Shown piece by piece: positions 53,275-61,408 of a stretch of 64,000 nt of DNA. The DNA lies in NCBI RefSeq assembly GCF_009650435.1, contig NZ_VVIP01000035.1, positions 124,001 to 188,000 of the forward strand, read 5' to 3'. Source of the DNA: Foetidibacter luteolus (lineage in GTDB: Bacteria; Bacteroidota; Bacteroidia; Chitinophagales; Chitinophagaceae). Within the stretch, counting starts at the first letter, position 1. Each line of letters begins with the position of its first letter. The notes under the pieces were generated by a model. That model saw nothing but the letters and a program-made list of their open reading frames with translations, was not told the DNA's origin and did no database searches. A program made the translations under genes and the position numbers.

Positions 53275-53559
53275 CTACGGGTTATCGGCTTGTGCCGTAA
53301 GAGCCCTTTTCATTACATCTTCATATAGTTTTTGAGAGCTATGGGTAAGTTTGTCAAATTCAATGTTTAATTGAGGGATTAGTTCAAGCAGGGTATTTAC
53401 CCGCCCCTCGGTGTCCAGGAATTTGTTAAGCACCACAATCTTTTTGGCCTCCAGCAGGCACCACCCGCTCTGGAAAGTACCCCGCTCGTAGCGCACCACG
53501 TAAGATGATTCTCCAAGGATGTCTTCTAATTTGTCTAATGTTGCCTGTGTTGGTTTCAT
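53275..53559 (-). CDS. 94-aa conserved hypothetical protein
   Basis: A cytoplasmic protein with 'LDKLEDILGESSYVVRYERGTFQSGWCLLEAKKIVVLNKFLDTEGRVNTLLELI', a pattern I recognise as a common small Bacteroidota protein without assigned function; the amphipathic helices suggest a small alpha/beta fold. ATG 53559 is preferred to 53571. It lies 71 bp upstream of the MBL gene on the same strand, so it may open the three-gene unit. Confidence 0.7.
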   Translation of the reverse strand: MKPTQATLDKLEDILGESSYVVRYERGTFQSGWCLLEAKKIVVLNKFLDTEGRVNTLLELIPQLNIEFDKLTHSSQKLYEDVMKRALTAQADNP

Positions 53560-53693
53560 ATCCTTCTTCACGTTTGTTTGCGCGGTAAAAATAACAAGCT
53601 TACTGCTTGGGACGGCAGGGTTTTATCCACAAGGTGCGTAATTCAAAGTATGGGCTACAAAGTACCAGGTACTTTTTCTCAAGTAAAGTTTAT

Positions 53694-53926
53694 TTCGTAC
53701 ATCCCACATTAAACATAGTAGATAAGTAGGTACTTCGTACATCACCGTTCGTACTTGCTTTTGGGGGTGGTGCCCCCAAGCTGCGCAAGGGGCCGGGCAG
53801 AACTACGTTCGCAACCTTTGCCAAAAGCAACATTTAGTTGCTTTTAACTCGGTTGTGCTATTACTCCGCCACAAAGGCTATGCTGCGATGGCTTCAGCGG
53901 GGTAACCGCTGCAATCCCTCACCCGA
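53694..53926 (+). repeat. R1 block and R2 copy F (long form)
   Basis: 53694-53760 is R1 ('CGTACATCCCACATTAAACA', 'CTTCGTACATCACCG'), followed by R2 at 53763-53926, which begins 'GGGGGTGGTGCCCCCAAGC' and includes the AAGCAAC/GTTGCTT hairpin segment. The R1-R2 order repeats that at 1852 and 14390. 53927-54174 holds nothing recognised. Confidence 0.8.
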
Positions 53927-54174
53927 TAGTGCAAGCCTGCTGTATCTTGCCTGCAGGTTTTATTTTGGCGTTGCTGCAGAAGGCCAATGCAGGACATACA
54001 TTTACAGACGTCATTACTTCACAGCTTTTATATCTCTTTGGCCTTATAACTTTCTGTCTTCATCACTTTTCTTTTATGATATTTGCCATTTGACGGGATA
54101 GAGCATTTTTGGCAAACGTTTGATAAACTAAACAACCCGATAATTTATTTACTTTATCAGTTAAAGAAAAACAC

Positions 54175-55122
54175 ATGGCATTTAAAGTAAGCATAGAGGA
54201 AACAGATAGCAGCAAAGTAATAACCCTGGCCAGTAAGGATGGTTTGTGTACAGCCGAAATCTATTCCTTCGGCGCCTTGCTTAACGCGTTTACCATTACA
54301 AACGGAAATAGTACAACCAATGTTATTGATGGGTTTGCCTCCCCGGCAGATGCCAAAGCCAATATTACCCATGGTTTTAAAAGCGCCAAACTAAGCCCCT
54401 TTGTTTGCAGGCTGGAAAAAGCGCAATACCAGTTTGAAGGGGAAGAATACAGCGTAAAAAAATTCAACCTGGGCAGCGAGGCCATACACGGGCTGCTGTT
54501 TGATGCTGAATACGCTGTAAAAGAGCAGGGTGCGGACAAGGATAAAGCCTTTGTTGTGCTAACCAGCAGCTACAGCAACAAAGAGCAGGGCTTCCCCTTC
54601 AGCTATACCGCCGAAGTAATGTTTACACTTGAAACCGGCAACCGCCTTACACTAACTACCCGTGTTATCAACGAGAGCGATAGTAACATGCCTTTGTCAG
54701 ATGGGTGGCACCCCTATTTTAAGTTGGGTAAAAGCGTTAACGATTTGCAGGTACAGTTTAATACCAATACCATGGTAGAGTTTGATGAGCGGCTGCTGCC
54801 ATCCGGCAATACGTTGCCAGACAACCGGTTTGAAAACATGGTGGACTTTAAAGATACTTTTCTCGACAACTGTTTTGTATTGAAAGATCACAGCGCTGCA
54901 TCCTGCATATTGCAAGATGTGCAGCAAGGCTTGCGCTTAAGCATATACGCCTCCTCTTCTTACCCCTACCTGCAGGTGTACACACCACCGGAAAGAACCA
55001 GCATTGCTGTTGAAAACCTCAGCAGTGTGCCGGATGCCTTTAACAACGGCATTGGGTTGATTGTTTCCCAACCCGGCGATGTGCATGAGTTTACCACTAC
55101 TTACCAGTTGGAGTTGATTTAG
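54175..55122 (+). CDS. Aldose 1-epimerase (galactose mutarotase-like)
   Basis: A 315-residue beta-sandwich mutarotase. Catalytic His in 'GSEAIHGLLF' and His in 'DGWHPYFKLG' (about 179) and the acid Glu in 'TSIAVENLSSVPDAFNNGIG' are present. 'VNDLQVQFNTNTMVEFDERLLPSG' is typical. It interconverts alpha and beta anomers of hexoses in the cytoplasm. Length is normal. Not clustered with a galactose operon here. Confidence 0.92.
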   Translation: MAFKVSIEETDSSKVITLASKDGLCTAEIYSFGALLNAFTITNGNSTTNVIDGFASPADAKANITHGFKSAKLSPFVCRLEKAQYQFEGEEYSVKKFNLGSEAIHGLLFDAEYAVKEQGADKDKAFVVLTSSYSNKEQGFPFSYTAEVMFTLETGNRLTLTTRVINESDSNMPLSDGWHPYFKLGKSVNDLQVQFNTNTMVEFDERLLPSGNTLPDNRFENMVDFKDTFLDNCFVLKDHSAASCILQDVQQGLRLSIYASSSYPYLQVYTPPERTSIAVENLSSVPDAFNNGIGLIVSQPGDVHEFTTTYQLELI

Positions 55123-55177
55123 GTTTATTCGGGGCAACCGGCAGCACCTTAACGGCTGTATGTTTATTACGCTGCGT

Positions 55178-55290
55178 CACCACTGCGCCAGGGATTGCAG
55201 CGGATACCCCGGTGAAGCCATCGCAGCAGGGCCTTGTGCCGGAGTAGCAGCGGAAAGCCCGGCCCGCCCTGTATTTTGGCGGGGGCGCCC
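55178..55290 (-). repeat. R2 dispersed repeat, copy G (short form, reversed)
   Basis: Reverse orientation: 'CGCCAGGGATTGCAGCGG', 'TACCCCGGTGAAGCCATCGC', 'CTTGTGCCGGAGTAGCAGCGG', then 'CGGGGGCGCCC'. Lies between the aldose epimerase and Gfo/Idh genes; the remaining 55291-55504 shows no gene. Confidence 0.85.
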
Positions 55291-55504
55291 TGAAATCATT
55301 ACATACGCCACCGTAATGGTAGTTGCCGTCCTATCGTGAAAAGTTTAACAGTTTTTGTAAACAAGCCTTTTCATTGCCTGCATTATGTTATAACTTAGTT
55401 GTAAAGAAAAAATCCTGCGGGATGCCTTCTTTGGCAAAGTCATTGCTTAAAGTGCTTGTAATCCTTTCTGCACCGCCCCTTTTTTGTTAACGAAACCAAT
55501 TGAT

Positions 55505-56881
55505 ATGTCGTTACGTTACCTGATCTCCCGCAGGAATGCGCTGCGTTTTTTGAGCTTAGCAACCGGGTCTTTTTTGTTTGACTGGAAGGAGGTGGCCGCC
55601 ATGTTTGGTATTAAACATGATGTGTATTACAACCCTCTGCACAAGCCGCTGGATAAGCCCGTAACAGCTATTGTACTGGGCGCCGGCAACCGGGGTAATG
55701 TTTATGGCGGCTACTCTGTACTGCACCCGGATGAGCTGGATATTATTGGCGTGGCGGAACCTAACGATACACGTAACGAACGGTTTTCTACGATACACAA
55801 TATTGAAACGGCCAACCGCTTTAAAAGCTGGGAAGATGTTTTTAAAGTAAAAAAGTTTGCCGACGCCGTAATTATATCCACACCAGACGATTTGCATACA
55901 GAACCCTGCCTGCAGGCGCTGGATATGGGGTACGATATATTGCTGGAAAAACCTATTGCCCCTACTGAGGAGGAATGCAGGGCTATACTTACAAAGGCAA
56001 AGGAAAAGGGTAATATTATTGGCGTGTGCCATGTGTTGCGCTATGCACCTTACTTTAGGCAGCTAAAGGAGTTGATGCAGGCGAAGGCTGTGGGAGAAGT
56101 GGTGAGCGTACAGCACCTGGAACCGATTGAGCATGTGCATATGAGCCACTCTTATGTGCGTGGCAACTGGCACAACAGCAAACAAACAGCGCCTATTATA
56201 CTGGCAAAATCCTGCCATGATACGGATATACTGCGCTGGCTGATTAACCAGCCTACCCAACACATACAATGTTTTGGCAGTTTAAAATGGTTTAACCCCG
56301 CCAACGCACCGGAAGGCAGCACAGAACGCTGTACAGGCGGTTGCGCGGTGGAGAAAGAATGCCCGTACTCCGCACTGCAGATTTATCACCGGGATAAGAA
56401 GAGGCTGTATGTGTTTGACCTGCCGGAAGATAAAGATGAATGGGATGATGCCATTATACATTCCCTGGAAACAACCAATTATGGCCGCTGTGTGTACAGG
56501 ATGGGTAACGATCAACCAGACCATCTTACCGTAAATATTCAGTTTGCCAATGATATAACCGCGGCTTTTTCTATGGAAGCATTTACCTCTTACGAAGGCC
56601 GCAGGACGAGGATAATGGGCTCTATGGGAGACATTAGCGGCGACATGGAAACCTTTACCCATACCGATTTTAAGACGGGCAAAAAAACCATGTGGAGCAT
56701 GAAAACCGATGCGCATGGCGGCGGCGACCACCGTTTAATGAAAGATTGGGTGCAGGCGGTGGGCCATAAGCAGCCGGATTCACTGTCATCCAGCATTGAT
56801 GTATCTGTAGAAAGCCACCTGATGGCTTTTGCCGCCGAACGCAGCAGGCTGCATAAAACTATAGAAGATGTAAAGATTTAA
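55505..56881 (+). CDS. Gfo/Idh/MocA family oxidoreductase with Tat-like signal
   Basis: A 458-residue NAD(P)-dependent dehydrogenase. N-terminus 'MSLRYLISRRNALRFLSLAT' has the Tat twin-arginine pattern 'SRRNALRFL', so it is probably exported to the periplasm. The Rossmann fold has 'AIVLGAGNRGNVYGGYSV', 'VIISTPDDLHTEP' and the catalytic 'DILLEKPIAPTEEEC'; 'ILAKSCHDTDILRWL' marks the substrate domain. Substrate is unknown but probably a sugar, fitting the upstream aldose epimerase. Cys-rich 'CTGGCAVEKECPY' is notable. Start at ATG, not the TTG upstream. Confidence 0.9.
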   Translation: MSLRYLISRRNALRFLSLATGSFLFDWKEVAAMFGIKHDVYYNPLHKPLDKPVTAIVLGAGNRGNVYGGYSVLHPDELDIIGVAEPNDTRNERFSTIHNIETANRFKSWEDVFKVKKFADAVIISTPDDLHTEPCLQALDMGYDILLEKPIAPTEEECRAILTKAKEKGNIIGVCHVLRYAPYFRQLKELMQAKAVGEVVSVQHLEPIEHVHMSHSYVRGNWHNSKQTAPIILAKSCHDTDILRWLINQPTQHIQCFGSLKWFNPANAPEGSTERCTGGCAVEKECPYSALQIYHRDKKRLYVFDLPEDKDEWDDAIIHSLETTNYGRCVYRMGNDQPDHLTVNIQFANDITAAFSMEAFTSYEGRRTRIMGSMGDISGDMETFTHTDFKTGKKTMWSMKTDAHGGGDHRLMKDWVQAVGHKQPDSLSSSIDVSVESHLMAFAAERSRLHKTIEDVKI

Positions 56882-56908
56882 AGGGCCAGAACCTGGCCAG
56901 GAATAAAT

Positions 56909-56952
56909 AAGAGAGGTGATACCGGAAGCATTAACCGCGTATCACCTCTCTT
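56909..56952. terminator. Bidirectional terminator between Gfo/Idh and tolC-like genes
   Basis: 13-bp stem AAGAGAGGTGATA/TATCACCTCTCTT with an 18-base loop between two converging genes. Confidence 0.85.
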
Positions 56953-56978
56953 ACTTTATAGGATGGTATAAATTTATA

Positions 56979-58412
56979 TTACCATAAAGGCCTGCCCTGG
57001 TAAAAATCCAGCACTTTGGTGCGCAGCACATAATCGTAACGGGCAACAATAAGGTTAACATTGGCCTGATCCATACGGTTTTTGGCCACCAGGTAATCTA
57101 CGGAGTTGATAGCGCCGGCATTAAACCTTACCTCGGCAATACGGAAAGATTCTTTATAAGCTTCTACCTGTTCAGATAATGCCTGGTAGCGTTTGGTGGC
57201 GGCAGAAAGGTTTACATAAGCCTGCTCTACACTGCGCTGCAACTGGGTGCGGGTGGCAGTAGCATTAACGGTTGCCAGTTTTTCCTGGATTTTGGCAGTA
57301 GCTATTTGCGAACGTACCCTGAAGGCGTTAAGCAGTGGTATGCTTAGGCCCAAACCGAAAGAGGTGCTTTTGTTGTTCTTAAACTGGCTGCCGTAAGCTA
57401 TTTGATGGCTTTGGTACTGCGCTTCGGGGTTAAACACAAATAGCTTGGTACCATTGTCGTTTACATAAGAATCGCTTTGCCTGTCTGTAACGCTTACCAG
57501 CTCCTGTGTAGTAGCCGCGCTGGAGTAATTGGTGAACAGGCCTCCACTTAGTACCAGCGATGGGTACTGCAGGCCTTTATTGGCTTTTACATTGTACTTA
57601 GCGCTTAGAGACCGCAGGTCAACAGCCTTGATAAGGGCAAGGTTCTTCTCGGCCGTTTGATAAATGGTAGTGGTATTGCTGTCGTAATCAAAGCTTATCT
57701 GGTCAAGTGTAAGGCGTTCTACATCAAGTTCTTTGGAATAGTTGATGTTAAGCAACTGGGCCAGGGTAAGCCTGGCGGTTTCCAGGGAGTTGTTGTTGTT
57801 TACCACACTAAGGCGGTCGTTGGCTAACTGTCCACGTAAGTCATAAAGGTCGCTTAAAGGGCTAACGGCACCTTCTTTGTTCAAAATTTCCAGCCTGTCA
57901 ACCTGCTGGCCCGAAACCACCGCCTGCCTTTGCGAAAGGTCAACCAGGTCTTCATTGGTTAGTACCTGCAGGTAAGCCAGTATTACATTAAGGGTAACAT
58001 TGTCTTTTTGCTGCTGCTCTTCCATGCCGGCGGCTTCATAAGCAAATTTGTTGGCTTTTATATTGTTCTGTATAGAAAAGCCGTTGAACAAGGTAACGTT
58101 ACTGGTTAAGCTGTAGTTGGCATAATTAAGGTTGGCATCGCTGTAGGTGTTGGTATAAGGGTTAATGCTGCGGCCCTGTTGGGCGCCGTGGTTAACGCCT
58201 GCATTTAAATCAGGCAGCATATTACCCCTGGCCTGCAACAGGTTGGCCTTGGCGGTTTGCGCCTGCAGGCCGCGGGTTTGCACATCCAGGTTGTTTTTAA
58301 TAGCCAGCTCAATGCATTCTTTCAGCGTCATTTTTTTAGGCTGGGCAAAAGCGCTGCCTATTGCCAGTACGCACAACGTAATTAATCCTGTTTTTCTAAC
58401 TGCATTCATCAT
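56979..58412 (-). CDS. TolC family outer-membrane efflux protein
   Basis: A 477-residue protein: signal 'VRKTGLITLCVLAIGSAFA', then the TolC/OEP repeat 'LKECIELAIKNNLDVQTRGL' and the second half 'LRSLSAKYNVKANKGLQYPSLVLSGG', with long helical coiled-coil segments ('TQLQRSVEQAYVNLSAATKRYQALSEQVEAY'). Forms a trimeric beta-barrel/tunnel for export or efflux. ATG 58412 is chosen because the signal peptide begins there. Follows the ABC ATPase gene after 43 bp. Confidence 0.93.
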   Translation of the reverse strand: MMNAVRKTGLITLCVLAIGSAFAQPKKMTLKECIELAIKNNLDVQTRGLQAQTAKANLLQARGNMLPDLNAGVNHGAQQGRSINPYTNTYSDANLNYANYSLTSNVTLFNGFSIQNNIKANKFAYEAAGMEEQQQKDNVTLNVILAYLQVLTNEDLVDLSQRQAVVSGQQVDRLEILNKEGAVSPLSDLYDLRGQLANDRLSVVNNNNSLETARLTLAQLLNINYSKELDVERLTLDQISFDYDSNTTTIYQTAEKNLALIKAVDLRSLSAKYNVKANKGLQYPSLVLSGGLFTNYSSAATTQELVSVTDRQSDSYVNDNGTKLFVFNPEAQYQSHQIAYGSQFKNNKSTSFGLGLSIPLLNAFRVRSQIATAKIQEKLATVNATATRTQLQRSVEQAYVNLSAATKRYQALSEQVEAYKESFRIAEVRFNAGAINSVDYLVAKNRMDQANVNLIVARYDYVLRTKVLDFYQGRPLW

Positions 58413-58455
58413 AGTAATTTTTAATAAACAGCACAGTTCTACGGCTGCCAGCCGG

Positions 58456-59118
58456 CTACGCAATCCTTCCATCCAGAAGGTTAATAACCCGCTTGCCGTA
58501 TTCCGCATTTTTTTCTGAGTGCGTAACCTGTATTATGGTAACATTGTCTTCTTCGTTCAGCTTTTTAAAAAGCTCCATTATTTCTTCGCCCTGTTTAGAG
58601 TTAAGGTTGCCGGTAGGCTCATCTGCCAGCAGTAAACGGGGCTTGGCCACCAATGCACGGGCAATGCCTACCAATTGTTGCTGCCCGCCGGAAAGCTGTG
58701 TGGGAAAAAGGTCTTTCTTGCCCACTATGTTAAACCTGTCCAGCGTATCGGCCACAATGGCTTTACGTTCAGATGATTTGATGTTTTTATAGATTAAAGG
58801 CGTTTCAATGTTTTCATAAACGGTCAGTTCATCTATCAGGTGGTAGGCCTGAAAAACAAAACCGATGTATTGTTTATACAGTTGCGAACGCTGTTTTTCT
58901 TTAAGGTTATGCACCGCCTCACCCATAAAATAGTGGTAGCCTTCAGAAGGATCGTCCAGCATGCCGATGATGTTCAACAGTGTTGACTTGCCAGAGCCGG
59001 ACGGCCCCATGATGGAAATGAATTCGCCTTCATCAACAGAAAGGTTTACGCTGTTGAGGATAAAAGTCTTTACACCGCCAATGTTCACCGTTTTGGAAAT
59101 ATTCCGTAGTTCAATCAT
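58456..59118 (-). CDS. ABC transporter ATP-binding protein (MacB/LolD type)
   Basis: A 220-residue ATPase: Walker A 'GPSGSGKST', Q-loop 'VFQAYHLIDEL', signature 'LSGGQQQLVGIARAL', Walker B 'RLLLADEPTGNLNSKQG' and the switch His in 'IIQVTHSEKNAEYGKR'. It belongs to the MacB/LolD/FtsE-type group. The operon continues into a TolC-like gene but no permease or periplasmic adaptor is in this window; the gap upstream is repeat DNA, so the membrane subunit must be elsewhere or be lost. Confidence 0.93.
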   Translation of the reverse strand: MIELRNISKTVNIGGVKTFILNSVNLSVDEGEFISIMGPSGSGKSTLLNIIGMLDDPSEGYHYFMGEAVHNLKEKQRSQLYKQYIGFVFQAYHLIDELTVYENIETPLIYKNIKSSERKAIVADTLDRFNIVGKKDLFPTQLSGGQQQLVGIARALVAKPRLLLADEPTGNLNSKQGEEIMELFKKLNEEDNVTIIQVTHSEKNAEYGKRVINLLDGRIA

Positions 59119-59267
59119 ACTGTACATAATTGTAGCATTTTGTTTGATAAATACATGCCAAGATATTTAATTACTGAAAAACAACGAGTTGTGTTTTATA
59201 TGCCCGCAAAGCTGTACGCTTTTAATACAGTTTTTGTACAGTTTTGATACAATGATTTTTTGGTGGC

Positions 59268-59350
59268 AGGGGTCCGGTCCTTTGTGGGAGGCATCGTTGC
59301 GTCGCACTACGTTCATCGTCTGTATCATTGGGCGGCTTTTCAGCCCGGGT
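59268..59350 (-). repeat. R6 repeat (reversed)
   Basis: 'GCATCGTTGCGTCGCACTAC', 'GGGCGGCTTTTCAGCCCGGG'. Lies in the gap between the ABC ATPase promoter region and the DUF5615 gene; 59351-59455 shows nothing else. Confidence 0.75.
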
Positions 59351-59455
59351 AGAACAGGAGGAAGGGGCGGCAGGTACCGGGGATATGAAGGATTTTTTAA
59401 TACAGGTAGCCTTTGGGTAACCGTGAACAGAATAGACCAGTAATGAGGTTGACAG

Positions 59456-59779
59456 TTACGAAATCTCCACTACATTTTGAAGATTGCCTTGCGTAAGTTT
59501 TTCAAATAATTTAGGAACAAGTGCACTTAAAGTTTCACGACGGTTATCCGCTGCTATAAACACTACAATTGTAAGAGGCAATTTTTCCATGTTTTGCTGA
59601 TAAGGCAAGTTACGGTCAACAGTTACAAAAAGGTCGAAACCATCTCTAATCATTAGCTTCAGCAAGGCCCCGTTCTTTTGCCCCAGCCATCCTTTATCAC
59701 GCACAGACCAAACTTCATGCAGGGTACCAAAATCATCTTTTAGTTTTCTTGGCAGGCTTTCGTCAAGCAAAATTTTCAT
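59456..59779 (-). CDS. DUF5615 family PIN-like protein (toxin candidate)
   Basis: A 107-residue PIN-like protein: 'MKILLDESLPRKLKDDF' (first acidic residues, Asp6-Glu7), 'HEVWSVRDKGWLGQKNGALL' and 'FDLFVTVDRNLPYQQNM' (the second Asp/Asn group), matching DUF5615. Family members are predicted RNases acting as toxins. The 3' end of the DUF433 gene overlaps its start by 17 bp, making a classical antitoxin-toxin order. Confidence 0.88.
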   Translation of the reverse strand: MKILLDESLPRKLKDDFGTLHEVWSVRDKGWLGQKNGALLKLMIRDGFDLFVTVDRNLPYQQNMEKLPLTIVVFIAADNRRETLSALVPKLFEKLTQGNLQNVVEIS

Positions 59780-59993
59780 GCAGCACTTTTTCAGTCGTAA
59801 GGGTATGTTTAGCCATTTCTAAAACAGCCACAGCCGCTTGTTTTGATACAGAAGGAAAATCATCTAAAAATTCATTCAAGTCATCGCCACCTTCTATATA
59901 ATCAAAAAGCGTTTGAACAGGTACCCTTGTTCCGGCAAAAACAGGAGTTCCACTCATCACTTCGGCGTCAATGCTTACTTGTTGATACAACAT
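59763..59993 (-). CDS. DUF433 family antitoxin-like protein
   Basis: A 76-residue protein of the DUF433 type: 'VSIDAEVMSGTPVFAGTRVPVQTLFDYIEGGDDLNEFLDDFPSVSKQAAVAVLEMA', a winged-helix core. DUF433 proteins accompany DUF5615 toxins as antitoxins. ATG 59993 is chosen because the family motif starts shortly after; an ATG four codons upstream is possible. Overlaps the toxin start by 17 bp. Confidence 0.88.
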   Translation of the reverse strand: MLYQQVSIDAEVMSGTPVFAGTRVPVQTLFDYIEGGDDLNEFLDDFPSVSKQAAVAVLEMAKHTLTTEKVLHENFA

Positions 59994-60074
59994 ACTTACT
60001 GGCATTTGTACCCTAAGTTAGTAAATCTCAATTTAACGTGTGACTATCTGCTTTCCTTTTCCTGCTAACCTATC

Positions 60075-60345
60075 GCCCCAGATGGGGCTTTGTAGTATAA
60101 AACGGAAGAATTGGTAAACATTGTTCAATGCTGTACCCGTTGGCTGACCGCACAGGTTGGGGAATGCCGCTGATAGTTAACAGATCTCTTGCCGGGTAAC
60201 GTGTCTGGCACCTATCGGTGGCAGACACTGCAGCGCTGCTCTGCAAAGTCTCCGGACTTTGAGGTTGTATGCATCAGGTCTCTAACTTGAGCATGAGGAC
60301 TCATGCCCCGCAAAATATCTTAGCTGGTTTTTGTAAATCTAAAGT
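60075..60345 (+). repeat. R7 hairpin and cluster of small stem-loops
   Basis: 60075-60088 is a GCCCC-AGAT-GGGGC stem. 60201-60228 is R7 (GTGTCTGGCACC-TATC-GGTGGCAGACAC). 60244-60261 CAAAGTC-TCCG-GACTTTG, 60275-60289 CAGGT-CTCTA-ACTTG and 60291-60306 GCATGAG-GA-CTCATGC follow in series. They fill the gap between the antitoxin and the ABM monooxygenase gene. Confidence 0.6.
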
Positions 60346-60368
60346 GCGGCGTAAAGGGCAGGGCTTAA

Positions 60369-60791
60369 TTACATGCCGGGCTTTTTAGCTGAACCAACCA
60401 GGTTAACATCAATAAGCTCAAGGGATTTAACCATATCCTTTACCGCGTCTTTGTATTTCTTAAAATGCGGCGTGGTAATGTGAAGGTTATATGCGGCTGT
60501 ATCAGCATATATTTCAAGGATAGTGATGCTGGAAGCATCGCTTTTGTTTGCAACGGCATAATAAGTCAGCACACCCGGTTCAACACGTACAGCAGTTGCC
60601 ATTTGCTCCTTTAAAGCAGCGTTATATTTTTCCAGTTGTAAGGGGTCAATTTTAATCTTTGCCAATCTAACCATTTGGCTCTTTTCCTGTGCTATAGCTT
60701 CTTGGCCCGCAAAAAGTGTTAGAATGAAGAGAATGGTCAATGCAATGAAAGATTTATACACGTTTGTAAAGGATTTTTTCTGCATTTTCAT
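60369..60791 (-). CDS. Secreted antibiotic-biosynthesis-monooxygenase (ABM) domain protein
   Basis: A 140-residue protein: signal 'YKSFIALTILFILTLFAGQEAIA', then an ABM ferredoxin-like fold ('MVRLAKIKIDPLQLEKYNAALKEQM', 'PGVLTYYAVANKSDASSITILEIYADTAAYNLHITTPHFKKYKDAV'), as in YgiN quinol monooxygenases. Export by a signal peptide is unusual for this family, which is mostly cytoplasmic. ATG 60791 is chosen; the frame extends further upstream. Function is not resolved. Confidence 0.85.
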   Translation of the reverse strand: MKMQKKSFTNVYKSFIALTILFILTLFAGQEAIAQEKSQMVRLAKIKIDPLQLEKYNAALKEQMATAVRVEPGVLTYYAVANKSDASSITILEIYADTAAYNLHITTPHFKKYKDAVKDMVKSLELIDVNLVGSAKKPGM

Positions 60792-60878
60792 ATAAAGTTT
60801 ACTTCTTTGTTTGCGGGGCATTCTGCCAGTACCGTCTATCTTCTATTGCGAACGCTTTTGGGTTAGGTTTTCGGGGGT

Positions 60879-61379
60879 TCAGCTCTCCATAGTCATGTAA
60901 TCTAATTTTCCTTTTTCATCTGTAAAAAGTACAACCAGGTAGTTCGTCAAATCTCTGCCGATTGAATAATCAAAAATTGCAAACTGGTCTTCACTGTCAG
61001 GGTACAGACCAATCCTGACGAGCCGCAATGCTTTCATTAATTGTTCTTCCAAACTAATGGCTTTGTTATCAAAGTCTATAAGATCAGTCAATTCAGCTTT
61101 GTCGATTTCTTCTAAATGATGTTGCACATATAATTTAACTGTGTCGCAATCATCGTCTCCATAATCCTCTTCAATGTATTTTTTATTATTTCTGTCAAAC
61201 CCGGGGATTTTTTCTAAGAAGGTTCTCACAGTATCCAACCGTTTTACCTCAATAGTCTTGTTTTCAAAGTTCAGGTCAAGTTCAATTTCCTGTCCATTAA
61301 AATCAATAGTGATATCGTAATATTCTTCAAGATTTGTAAAATCAACTGGTCCGAAATGAGGTAATGAGTAGGTTGCCAT
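60879..61379 (-). CDS. DUF2004 family protein
   Basis: A 166-residue acidic cytoplasmic protein: 'YSLPHFGPVDFTNLEEYYDITIDFNGQEIELDLNFENKTI' is the DUF2004 motif, and 'SIGRDLTNYLVVLFTDEKGKLDYMTMES' its C-terminal half. Function is unknown; related genes occur as possible immunity proteins in polymorphic toxin loci, though no toxin is adjacent. The 176-aa gene upstream is separated by 29 bp, probably the same operon. Confidence 0.8.
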   Translation of the reverse strand: MATYSLPHFGPVDFTNLEEYYDITIDFNGQEIELDLNFENKTIEVKRLDTVRTFLEKIPGFDRNNKKYIEEDYGDDDCDTVKLYVQHHLEEIDKAELTDLIDFDNKAISLEEQLMKALRLVRIGLYPDSEDQFAIFDYSIGRDLTNYLVVLFTDEKGKLDYMTMES

Positions 61380-61408
61380 TTTCTATTTTGATTAAATGTT
61401 TAGTAACA

